Positions 19,001-25,093 of a stretch of DNA of 64,000 nucleotides are shown here, piece after piece (position 1 is the stretch's first letter; each line of letters begins with the position of its first letter). The DNA lies in assembly GCA_965205325.1 (NCBI GenBank), contig OZ242166.1, positions 1,984,001 through 2,048,000 of the forward strand, given 5' to 3'. Source of the stretch: Bin127 sp965205325. GTDB taxonomy: Bacteria; Chloroflexota; Dehalococcoidia; Lucifugimonadales; Lucifugimonadaceae. The position numbers were made by a program, and so were the translations under genes. The notes below the pieces were generated by a model. The model ran no database searches, was not told where the DNA came from, and worked only from the letters and a program-made list of their open reading frames with translations.

Positions 19001-19056
19001 ACCGCGCGGGATCCCCACGCGGCCCGATCAACCAACCCTGTAATCAACAAATTCAA
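16045..19056 (-). CDS. Large CARDB-repeat lipoprotein, protease site lost
   Basis: 1003 aa. Signal peptide with lipobox LSGC, so predicted to be acylated by Lgt and anchored outside the membrane. Then about 100 residues of Thr/Pro-rich linker built of TPxPPTAT-like repeats, typical of Chloroflexota surface proteins. Several CARDB-type domains and a C-terminal region alignable with the neighbouring 896-aa protein follow (PVTVWING against PIRVWTTG; VEGLVVFSDEVLDPVEPE against VRELVVFEDELVDRVEPV). The protease helix has decayed: the neighbour's HELIH corresponds here to HGLLQ, although VPDSVMS still mirrors the Met-turn. This copy is therefore probably catalytically dead and may bind substrate or cell-wall polymer. 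It lies upstream of the protease gene in the same operon. Confidence 0.7.
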   Translation of the reverse strand: MNLLITGLVDRAAWGSRAVLVLVGLTGVSLVFAVGLSGCTGDEEPTAEPFVTRTPTPLPPTKAPATATPVSPTSTPAPATSTPAPARPTNTPAPATATSVPATSTPVPPTLTPMAPTATPVPPTATPIPPTATPIPPTPTATPVPAAYSIESLDWDIRGPEGDKIAVRFMLKVVNEGEAGRDGLTPVMATVNGVVVDPVAEIPPLNGGEETTLVFDVRLGSGQQELKLRVDDSDSLAVLDLLVSDVTIAPISYQVLTDKVIAVRVTLTNQGTLPSRPVQLIALNDVVATVQPLDPGESEDVTFNIELEKGRHTVEVTASADEREANLSNNSAEFDIEVDFVSLNVRAGSASVRGFIRGGTAEVDINYRVNNVGVANSGPFVVSIGCPDADIGACTGELVVDNLPPGGEITGILDAVVPQGISSVVLFAGELEYGYLWGEQNAIPVTLEVPLQPDIVPVFAAGALLNGYYRDGEASVTVDVALRNDGAEPIPGEYPIAVSCYEDGEAISGCGDVVTLDLRDGYGPVEGTLDIRTPSGEIELRLEGPEVVGVNEVLSADVDISVPGKITDVDRELWRCFTETRQSEEFPRGNCSGRDGEVIRKWMQDRPVTVWINGLSAYSELFQDMMQDLAPELNFTYQLVAEERRADIAAYVGISDEDVRALGFTDCEGFWGCTNYETNDDGEIVTAEIVVLRVEDPNLRQLGVVNETIEYAMLHGLLQILVPMSYRSVPDSVMSIDKGFRFPAMSSSDREIVRILTSPLVETGFRTADVEGLVVFSDEVLDPVEPERLTNLEIVEQARLRLHSEGSVLYNMSGGWSGGTCIDSFGPSQVTISQFSSHRGLHYRMTDASERLYAFWRSEDGRAEYWDGSTRSWRRFAATDEQELAEETAWAPQYSDPLAMLTSVLYFESGTLEELNRGEDEIEFRIERIRGYAAPDWSDEALVSATFKVDLTNFEVTSFSMEWEFGVRGLACDEYEVQANLIEYGASLVVPAEVRGGSRVIGN
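18625..18900 (-). repeat. Degenerate repeat encoding the Thr/Pro linker of the lipoprotein
   Basis: Imperfect tandem units of about 18-24 bp (on the plus strand, variations of GGAGTAGCAGTCGGTGGTATC) encode the PTATPIP-like linker just after the lipobox. Such low-complexity tracts change length by slippage, so the linker length probably varies between strains. Confidence 0.75.
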
Positions 19057-19194
19057 CTCGCATCATCCCCGATTCAACAACCAAAACCCACCATTCAACC
19101 GAGTCTAGACAACCAACATCAACCAATTCCACGCATCGCAATGCGATTCAAATCGCGTATTCAATGGATCGAACAGCAAACGAAATCAACTTGG

Positions 19195-19542
19195 TCACCC
19201 ATTCAACTGCCCAACGATGTGCCGCAGATCCTCTACGAGTTTAGGCACGTCCCGCTTCACCACATCCCACACGACATCATCGTCGAAACCCAGATACCCG
19301 TGCGTAAGTTGATGTCTCATGCCGATGATCTGCCGCCAATCGATCTGGCTGTGGGTAGCGCGGATTTCTTCGGGAATGTGAGTAGCCGCTTCACCGATCA
19401 ACCGAATGTTCCACAAGGTCGACTCGTAAATTACCTCATCACCGATAAACTCAGCTTTCCTCAAACCCGATGTCCGCGAAATCACCTTCTCGCAGAAACC
19501 GATCATGTCTCCTATGTAGAGGTGCCATTCTCGATTCCTCAT
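19195..19542 (-). CDS. hepT: HepT-type RNase toxin (HEPN, DUF86)
   Basis: 115 aa, helical HEPN protein. The RNase motif Rx4-6H appears as MRHQLTHGYLGFD near the C-terminal third; family hallmarks NIRLIGEAATHIPEE and the upstream YIGDMIGFCEKV are present. In HepT/MntA modules the HEPN toxin is silenced by AMP groups added by MntA to a Tyr near this motif, and a Tyr is present (HGY). ATG at 19542 follows a GAGGGG site, and the gene starts 8 bases after the mntA stop. An earlier TTG at 19554 would overlap mntA. The pair looks functional. Confidence 0.88.
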   Translation of the reverse strand: MRNREWHLYIGDMIGFCEKVISRTSGLRKAEFIGDEVIYESTLWNIRLIGEAATHIPEEIRATHSQIDWRQIIGMRHQLTHGYLGFDDDVVWDVVKRDVPKLVEDLRHIVGQLNG

Positions 19543-19550
19543 ATCCCCCC

Positions 19551-19853
19551 TCAAACCCTTATCGCTTCCTGTTCAACGTAAGGACGAAGCTCATCCCGCA
19601 GCGCCTTGTCCGTCACCAAATCCACTGAACGGCCAAACATGTCTTCGATGAAGAACTGAACCCCGAAAAACCCTTTCGATGTTGCAGGTCCGTCAAACCT
19701 CACCAACACATCAATGTCGCTCTTTTCCGTTGCCTCGTCGCGGGCAAACGACCCGAAAAGCGTCAGATCAATCACCCCGAACCGATCCGACATCTCCGAC
19801 TTGTGTCGACGGAGTTGCTCCAAAACCTCGTCTTTTGTCAATTTCTCATTCAT
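19551..19853 (-). CDS. mntA: MntA-type minimal nucleotidyltransferase antitoxin
   Basis: 100 aa. The nucleotidyltransferase signature is complete: LFGSFARDEATEKSDIDVLV, with the G-S and D-x-D motifs that bind Mg-ATP, and a third acidic residue further on (RSVDLVTD). It AMPylates the HepT toxin. The start at 19853 (MNEKLTKDEV) has a GAGGA site 10 bases upstream; the open frame continues to 19991 without conserved sequence. Its upstream region is shared with the divergent membrane-protein operon and contains the palindrome at 19943. Confidence 0.85.
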   Translation of the reverse strand: MNEKLTKDEVLEQLRRHKSEMSDRFGVIDLTLFGSFARDEATEKSDIDVLVRFDGPATSKGFFGVQFFIEDMFGRSVDLVTDKALRDELRPYVEQEAIRV

Positions 19854-19942
19854 GCCAACCGTCCTCTGTAAATCTTCGCACATCGTCGGTCCTATCTCCT
19901 CGCCAGCCTCTTCAATCACCGGCCCCATAACTTCGCGAAAAT

Positions 19943-19963
19943 ATAGTTTGCAATACAAACTAT
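19943..19963. promoter_or_regulatory. Palindromic operator, probable site of the winged-helix regulator
   Basis: ATAGTTTG and CAAACTAT form a perfect 8-bp inverted repeat around CAATA. A second TTTGCATTACAATACA just downstream repeats the TTTGCAATACA half. The site lies 53 bases before the membrane-protein ATG, in the intergenic stretch between mntA and that operon. The A/T-rich run also contains plausible -10 sequences. The second gene of the operon encodes a DNA-binding protein, so autoregulation is the simplest reading. Confidence 0.55.
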
Positions 19964-20015
19964 TTTGCATTACAATACATCCCGTCAACAATCACAACCC
20001 TCCAGGAACCCACCA

Positions 20016-20639
20016 ATGACAACCCAAAACAACTCCTCTCCCGAATCCTCCCTAAACACCATCCACTCAACCATGAACCAAGCTCAAACCGCTCTCTTCA
20101 TGGCCGGCACCGCATCCATCCTACTCATGTGGGGCGGACTCACAGCCATCGGATACCTGGCTGATTTCGCCATCGCGAACATCGCACCCGACTTCGCAGA
20201 CGAATACCCATGGTTCCGCGCTCCACTGTGGGGCGTCCTCGTCATCATCGGCATCGCAGCCAGCGCCATCATCGGCTCTCGAGCCGCCGATAAACTCGCC
20301 GATCCAACAACCACACGCCGCGCCGGCATCAAAGTCTTCGCCTTCTGGCTCACTGTCGCCTTAGCAACTTGGACCATCCCCGGACTGTCCGGACTCTGGA
20401 CCGTCACAGATCCTGGACAACACATCGCAGGCGTCGCTATCGGCATCGTCGCACTCGGATACGTCCTCTTCGGTCTCTTCACCCGCATCGCAATATCGAT
20501 CCTCGGACTAGGCATCGCCGCCGCCTATTACATCCCCGCATACTTCGCTGGTGACAACGCCTACGCGATCACCGCCATACTGATCCTCATCCTCATCGCC
20601 GCCGGCGCCCTTTGGCTCAGAAAGAGCGGCGTCCAATGA
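20016..20639 (+). CDS. Multispanning membrane protein, unknown function
   Basis: 207 aa with a short polar N-terminus (MTTQNNSSPESS) and about six hydrophobic segments. The start is set by CCAGGAACCCACCA before ATG; an open frame back to 19965 lacks a ribosome site. The stop overlaps the start of the winged-helix gene (ATGA), so expression is coupled. Membrane proteins paired in this way with a small winged-helix repressor are common, but the function of this one cannot be told. Confidence 0.7.
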   Translation: MTTQNNSSPESSLNTIHSTMNQAQTALFMAGTASILLMWGGLTAIGYLADFAIANIAPDFADEYPWFRAPLWGVLVIIGIAASAIIGSRAADKLADPTTTRRAGIKVFAFWLTVALATWTIPGLSGLWTVTDPGQHIAGVAIGIVALGYVLFGLFTRIAISILGLGIAAAYYIPAYFAGDNAYAITAILILILIAAGALWLRKSGVQ

Positions 20640-20962
20640 CCGACACCCAACCGATCGCCCTCAACGAAACGATCCACCAACCAACACGACTCCGCATCAT
20701 GACGCTCCTCGTCTCCCAATCCGACTCCGCACGCCTCACCTACGGCTTCATACAAAACAACCTCAACCTCACCGGCGGCAACCTCACGACCCACCTCCGA
20801 AAACTCGAAGAGGCAAACTACCTCCAAATCACCAAAGAGTTCCATCAAAACAAACCCCGAACCTGGATCCAGTCCACCCAAACCGGCCGAAAAGCCTTCG
20901 CCGAATACTACGCAAACCTCCAAAAGATCCTAGGGTTACGCACCTCACCAAGCAACGAGTAA
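20636..20962 (+). CDS. Winged-helix transcriptional regulator
   Basis: 108 aa. The sequence ALNETIHQPTRLRIMTLLV, then LTGGNLTTHLRKLEEANYLQI as recognition helix and wing, then KTF-like strand TWIQSTQTGRKAFAEY, matches the short MarR/ArsR-like winged-helix family that accompanies small membrane proteins. It overlaps the upstream gene by four bases and probably represses the operon through the palindrome at 19943-19963. No metal-binding cysteines are present, so it does not look like a metal sensor. Confidence 0.82.
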   Translation: MTDTQPIALNETIHQPTRLRIMTLLVSQSDSARLTYGFIQNNLNLTGGNLTTHLRKLEEANYLQITKEFHQNKPRTWIQSTQTGRKAFAEYYANLQKILGLRTSPSNE

Positions 20963-21079
20963 AGCCCCTCCGCCCCAGCGCAAATGACCAAGACCACATT
21001 ATTCCCATCCTCTTTTCAAGGCCGAAATCAAGAGAGGTTTCGGGTGAGGGGGCAGGCTGGTGGAAGGGAGGGGACGAAT

Positions 21080-21175
21080 CCCCCTCTCCCCACCGGGGGA
21101 GAGGGCCGGGGTGAGGGGGAACGGGCGGAAGGGAGGGGGCAGACGCACTCCCCCATCCACCACCGCACCCCACAA
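21080..21175 (+). repeat. Dispersed palindromic repeat, family A, copy 1
   Basis: Core hairpin CCCTCTCCCC-ACC-GGGGGAGAGGG followed by CCGGGGTGAGG and, about 40 bases on, CACTCCCCCATCCACCACCGCACCC. The same order of blocks recurs at 21331-21420 and, reversed, at 49598-49670. Shorter core copies occur at 48201-48236 and inside valS at 51901-51938. Copies differ in loop and arm bases but keep complementarity. Confidence 0.75.
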
Positions 21176-21200
21176 ACAGACCGCGTCCCGTAGGAGCGGC

Positions 21201-21235
21201 GACGGTAGGGGCGGGTCTGTGACCCGCCCAGCGCC
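21201..21235. repeat. Dispersed palindromic repeat, family B, copy 1
   Basis: GGGGCGGGTCTGTGACCCGCCC preceded by GACGGTA: a near-perfect 8-bp palindrome with a short loop. Other copies are at 21886-21930, 22201-22241 and, reversed, at 48168-48200. It behaves like a REP-type extragenic palindrome. Confidence 0.75.
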
Positions 21236-21330
21236 CTTCGCATAAAGAAAGACTCCCCAAACCAAAACCACCCCTCGCCCCATCCCCACGAAAACGGTAT
21301 CCCAAGGATGTGGGGAGGAAGGGAGGAGAA

Positions 21331-21420
21331 CCCCCCTCTCCCGCTGGGCGGGAGAGGGGCCGGGGGTGAGGGCGAGGGGAGGTGCGGGGCCAGAAGGACT
21401 CCCCATCCACCACCGCACCC
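21331..21420 (+). repeat. Dispersed palindromic repeat, family A, copy 2
   Basis: CCCCTCTCCCGC-TGG-GCGGGAGAGGGG hairpin, CCGGGGGTGAGG, then GGGGCCAGAAGGACTCCCC and ATCCACCACCGCACCC. The GGGGCCAGAAGGACTCCCC block is found again, reverse-complemented, at 49618-49640. The bases between 20963 and 21500 hold only these repeats and no plausible gene. Confidence 0.75.
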
Positions 21421-21502
21421 AGCGCGAATCCCTGAACAACAACACAATTCCCAACCCCAACACCCAACCTACAATCACCTCGAACAAAAATCTGGAAAAC
21501 AC

Positions 21503-21532
21503 TTGACACGCCCTATACATACGTGCTACAAC
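21503..21532 (+). promoter_or_regulatory. Strong sigma-70-type promoter ahead of the structured locus
   Basis: TTGACA at 21503-21508, 18-base spacer, TACAAC at 21527-21532 with TG one base upstream (extended -10). Transcription would start near 21539. No credible coding start follows at a sensible distance, so the product is more likely an RNA. Confidence 0.65.
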
Positions 21533-21538
21533 AGGAAT

Positions 21539-22200
21539 CAAGCGCTGATCAGGCGGCCACCCGAGAAGCGCCAGAGGATCGCCGCATCCGGGGGTCGCAA
21601 CCTTAGGTGCAGTTGTCGTCGATTGAAGTGAAATGAAACCGCGAGACGGAAAACACATGAGAAGCGTGAAGGCAGGCAGAGAGCCCCGAGGCCGGAGGTT
21701 TAGAACCCCGAGGCGCAAGGCCCGATGTCTATCTGCGCGCCGATCGCGACGGTGCCCGTCCACCGCTCTTGTTGCATGGGGCGACGCGGTGATAAGCCCG
21801 GTTACGGGGAAGGTTGTAGCTGCAAGGTTCAGGCGCGGCGATGTATCGCTTAAGCCGCAACACGAGCCAGATGCCGGAGACGCCGGCGACGGTAGGGGCG
21901 GGTCTGCGACCCGCCCGTGCGCGACGCAGGGCATATCCGGCATTCAAGGCCTGGACGAGCCCTTCCCTTATCCGGAACAGGTCGGTCCCGCTTCGTCGTG
22001 CGGGACGGCCAGAGCGCGAACGCGGGGTAACGAACCAAGTGATGGCGTGCGGGATGCAAACGGAACCCGTGCGCCGGGCCGTCGGTCTGGCGACGTCGGC
22101 AGCGCTCGAGCTTTATGGAGAAATAAGAAGTTGTCGAACTGCGGCCCCAAAGCCGCGGCGATGCCTCGAAAACCCGTCCCTTTCGGAACGAAGGGGACGC
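21539..22200 (+). ncRNA. Candidate large structured non-coding RNA (possible omega-RNA/HEARO-like)
   Basis: About 660 bp with a promoter in front, no convincing gene and many stable stems. Examples: GCGGCCCCAAAGCCGC at 22141; the 11-bp stem CGTCCCTTTCG-GAA-CGAAGGGGACG at 22175-22199; GTCCCGC/GCGGGAC near 21986; GGCGTGCGGG/CCCGTGCGCC near 22044; and GCGGC/GCCGC near 21837. Near the 5' end, GGTCGCAACCTTAGGT and ACCGCGAGACGG resemble, from memory, conserved bits of IscB/IsrB omega-RNAs (HEARO). No IscB, IsrB, TnpB or HNH gene is in the window, so it would be standalone. A family B palindrome interrupts it at 21886. Another RNA class or a group II intron remnant is possible. A covariance-model search is needed to name it. 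Confidence 0.45.
21886..21930. repeat. Family B palindrome, copy 2, inside the structured locus
   Basis: GACGGTAGGGGCGGGTC-TGC-GACCCGCCCGTGC, followed by GCGACGCAGGGC. The flanking GACG/CGTC extension is shared with copy 3, which shows that the repeat unit is longer than the central palindrome. Confidence 0.75.
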
Positions 22201-22241
22201 GACGGTAGGGGCGGGTCCCAGACCCGCCCGTGCACGTCGCA
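22201..22241. repeat. Family B palindrome, copy 3
   Basis: GACGGTAGGGGCGGGTC-CCA-GACCCGCCCGTGC, followed by ACGTCGCAGGGGACG. It directly follows the 11-bp stem at 22175-22199. The remaining bases to 22417 show nothing recognisable. Confidence 0.75.
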
Positions 22242-22417
22242 GGGGACGCAAGTCCCAACCAAAGCAACCCCATGAGAAAAACCCGATAACCAGAAAACAA
22301 GACCGACCAGCCAGAGGGCAAAACCCAATCCCCCTCCCCACGCCCGACAGAGAAAAGCCGCTCTGCGGCCGCTTAAACGCGTCCGCAAACCATCCACCAA
22401 CCAGGATGTCAAAGCAT

Positions 22418-23671
22418 CTAGATCAAATCACCCCGATCCACCCGAGAACCGCCCAAGTAAACATCCGCAACCCTTCGCAGATCACCAAGCTCCCGCGCAG
22501 GGTCGCCATCGACCACCAACACATCCGCCTGCTTCCCTACCTCAAGCGTCCCCACAGAATCATCCACCCAACACGACGCTGCCGAATCCCGCGTCGCAGA
22601 AACAATCGCCGCCATGTTCGACATCCCGGCCATCCCATGCGCCTCGATCTCCGTCTGGAAATCTCCCATCTCATAGTTGGCCCAAGCAGAATCCGATCCC
22701 GCCACAATCACCACTCCGGCATCCATCATTCTCGCCACATGGTCCATCCGAACCTCCGATCCTCGTCGCATAACACCCAAATCCTCCGTTGGAAGCGCAC
22801 GATCTGGCTCTTCCTCCAACTGCCGAATCCTCGCCACCGACTGCCCCAACGTCGGATTGACAAATATCCCCGCCTCAGCGATCCGGTCCGCGATATCTAG
22901 CCGGTATTTGTCCGAACCATCGGCATCCCTATGCACCCCATGAATAATCGTGTCAACCCCCGCCGCCAACGCATTCTTCATCCCACCAGACGAGGTGCAG
23001 TGAGCCGCGACATGCTTCCCGAATTTGTGAGCCTCATCGCAAATCGCACTGAACTCATCGACATTGAAAGACGGAACGAACGGATGGCTGGTCCGAGTAC
23101 TCCCACCCGTAGCCGTCACCTTGATGAAGTCAGCGCCCTCCTTGATAAGCTGCCGCACCGCCGCACGACACTCCGTGGGGCCAGTCGCTTGGATACCGAA
23201 ATAGCTGAGATGCCCACCGATGATCGCAATCGGCCTGCCCGCCAAAATCAACCTAGGCGACGGCACAATGCCCATCTCCACCGCGTCACGCAACAAGAAA
23301 GTCGTCCGATTCTTCCCTCCACAGTCCCTCACCGTCGTAACCCCCGAGTAGAGATGTCTCCTCACATTCTGCGCCGACTGCACCGTAAGCACCTCGTCCG
23401 GCAGCGTCACAAGCTCATCACCCGCGCGACCATCCCCGATGCCATTCACGTGAACATGGCAATCCACCAGCCCCGGAAGAATCGTCGCATCGCCATAGTC
23501 GACTGCGAGAACCGAAGCACCCTCCGGAGCCTCCACAGTCTCCCTGGTGCCCACCTGCTTGATAGTGTCGCCTTCCAGAAGAACCGCGGCCTGTTCGGCC
23601 ACAGGACCGCCGTTGCCATCAATAAGCCTTGCAGCCTTCAAAATCGTGAACTGCGTCTCACCTTCACTCAT
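22418..23671 (-). CDS. Amidohydrolase-superfamily metal-dependent hydrolase (copy 1)
   Basis: 417 aa. An N-terminal beta-sandwich piece precedes the barrel. Metal-site motifs are in order: HxH in LVDCHVHVNG, the carboxylated Lys in FIKVTATGGS, His in AAHCTSSGG, His in IIHGVH and Asp in VAGSDSAW; VGKQADVLVVDGDP closes the sandwich. This is the imidazolonepropionase/prolidase-like branch, whose members hydrolyse cyclic amides, dipeptides or lactams. The start has an AGGAG site 7 bases upstream. A paralogue lies 33 bp upstream in the same operon. Substrate unknown; scavenging of organic nitrogen is an inference. Confidence 0.85.
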   Translation of the reverse strand: MSEGETQFTILKAARLIDGNGGPVAEQAAVLLEGDTIKQVGTRETVEAPEGASVLAVDYGDATILPGLVDCHVHVNGIGDGRAGDELVTLPDEVLTVQSAQNVRRHLYSGVTTVRDCGGKNRTTFLLRDAVEMGIVPSPRLILAGRPIAIIGGHLSYFGIQATGPTECRAAVRQLIKEGADFIKVTATGGSTRTSHPFVPSFNVDEFSAICDEAHKFGKHVAAHCTSSGGMKNALAAGVDTIIHGVHRDADGSDKYRLDIADRIAEAGIFVNPTLGQSVARIRQLEEEPDRALPTEDLGVMRRGSEVRMDHVARMMDAGVVIVAGSDSAWANYEMGDFQTEIEAHGMAGMSNMAAIVSATRDSAASCWVDDSVGTLEVGKQADVLVVDGDPARELGDLRRVADVYLGGSRVDRGDLI

Positions 23672-23704
23672 TCCAAAACTCCTGAATCTCTACCGAGACA
23701 AAGA

Positions 23705-25009
23705 CTAAAACTCATACGGCGTCTGCCTCACAGCAGCCAACGATTCTTTCGAGCCTCGATCAACTCTTTCGCCTCTGAAAAACACATCCTCAACACCCCA
23801 AAGCGCGTTCACGTCCTCCGCCGGATTGCCCCTGACCACCAAGACGTCCGCTTGCTTACCCGGTTCCAGCGTTCCCACAACATCATTCACGCCCAGAGCC
23901 TCCGCCGCCCACTTTGTCACGGACATCACACCTTGGAGATGACTGTAACCCGCGTGAACCAGCAACTCAGCTTCATAGACAGTATTGCCCAGCTGGTAAT
24001 CGCCCCAAGAAGAATCCGAGCCCGTGATGACCTTCACTCCCATCTCGATCATTCGTCGATTGTGCTCAAGCCGAGTTCCTAGAGACCGTTTCGCTTCATC
24101 CAACTCAATCAACTCTTGATCCGACAGACCGGCATCCATCCGCTTTTCGATCAAAGACCAAACCCTCGCACGACCAACATGGAGAGTGGGGTTGACGTAA
24201 GCACCCTGTTCGCCGATCCGCTCAGCAACATCGACTCTAAAGTTGTCGCGATCGTCTGGCTCTTTGTAGACGCAATGGATGATCATATCCACTTCAGCAT
24301 CAAGCGAATTAATCACTCCCTGTGTCGACGTGCTGTGCGTCGCCGTCAATTTCCCGAACTTGTGCGCTTCACCCGTGATCGCCCGCAATTCGTCGACATT
24401 GAACGACGGCCGAAGCGGGAACGACGTCGGTGTGCTGCCACCAGTAGCAGTGATCTTGATATAGTCCGCACCTTCCTTAATGAGTTGCCTAGTCAATGCC
24501 CGAACTCCATCAACACCAGTTACCTCACCCCCGAAATACCCCATGTGACCGCCGATAATCGATACCGGCCTCCCGCACAAAACCATCCTCGGCCCAATCG
24601 TCAACCCTTCGTTGATCGCATCCCGCAACCGGAACATCGTCACGTTCTTCGGACCATTCTCGCGGATCGTCGTCACCCCGGAGAACAGACTCCTCCGAGC
24701 ATTACCCGCAGCTTGCACCGTAAGGATTTCATCCGCCAACTCCGCCAACTCTTCCCCACCTCTACCGTCGCCAAACCCATTATTGTGAGTGTGGCAATCC
24801 ACCATACCCGGCAAGACAGTCGCTCCGGGATAGTGGAAACGTTCGACATCTGCCCCGTCAGGCGGTCGGACATCGTTAGCCCGACCTACCGCAACAATCT
24901 CAGAACCTCGCGTCAACACCGCACCGTGCTCGATCACCTGACCTCCCGTGGCGTCAATCACGCGGTCAGCGCTCACCAGCTTGTATTTGGGAGTGCTAAT
25001 TGCAGACAT
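23705..25009 (-). CDS. Amidohydrolase-superfamily metal-dependent hydrolase (copy 2)
   Basis: 434 aa, clearly paralogous to the downstream gene. Shared motifs are VDCHTHNNGFGDGRGGEE, YIKITATGGSTPTS, ATHSTSTQG, MIIHCVY and ITGSDSSWGDYQLG. All metal ligands are kept. The start is put at ATG 25009 (MSAISTPKYKL); an in-frame TTG 9 bases earlier is weaker. The two copies have diverged throughout but keep the same length and order, suggesting an old tandem duplication with different substrates. They follow the pentose phosphate cluster on the same strand, about 85 bp from zwf. Confidence 0.85.
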   Translation of the reverse strand: MSAISTPKYKLVSADRVIDATGGQVIEHGAVLTRGSEIVAVGRANDVRPPDGADVERFHYPGATVLPGMVDCHTHNNGFGDGRGGEELAELADEILTVQAAGNARRSLFSGVTTIRENGPKNVTMFRLRDAINEGLTIGPRMVLCGRPVSIIGGHMGYFGGEVTGVDGVRALTRQLIKEGADYIKITATGGSTPTSFPLRPSFNVDELRAITGEAHKFGKLTATHSTSTQGVINSLDAEVDMIIHCVYKEPDDRDNFRVDVAERIGEQGAYVNPTLHVGRARVWSLIEKRMDAGLSDQELIELDEAKRSLGTRLEHNRRMIEMGVKVITGSDSSWGDYQLGNTVYEAELLVHAGYSHLQGVMSVTKWAAEALGVNDVVGTLEPGKQADVLVVRGNPAEDVNALWGVEDVFFRGERVDRGSKESLAAVRQTPYEF

Positions 25010-25093
25010 CAAGAACAACCCTTGCGAAATTCCTCTGGATGCAAGTTACCACCACGCATCCGATCGCGCAACGCCGGTCGACTTGAATCCCCG

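Noticed and set aside
21633..22208. 191-aa ORF across the structured locus
   Set aside because: Arg/Gly/Ala-rich, reads through a palindromic repeat and several stems, no ribosome site of note. The structure is better explained as RNA.
20963..22417. CRISPR array
   Set aside because: The repeats here are palindromic and irregularly spaced, differ between copies, and have no equal-length spacers or cas genes.
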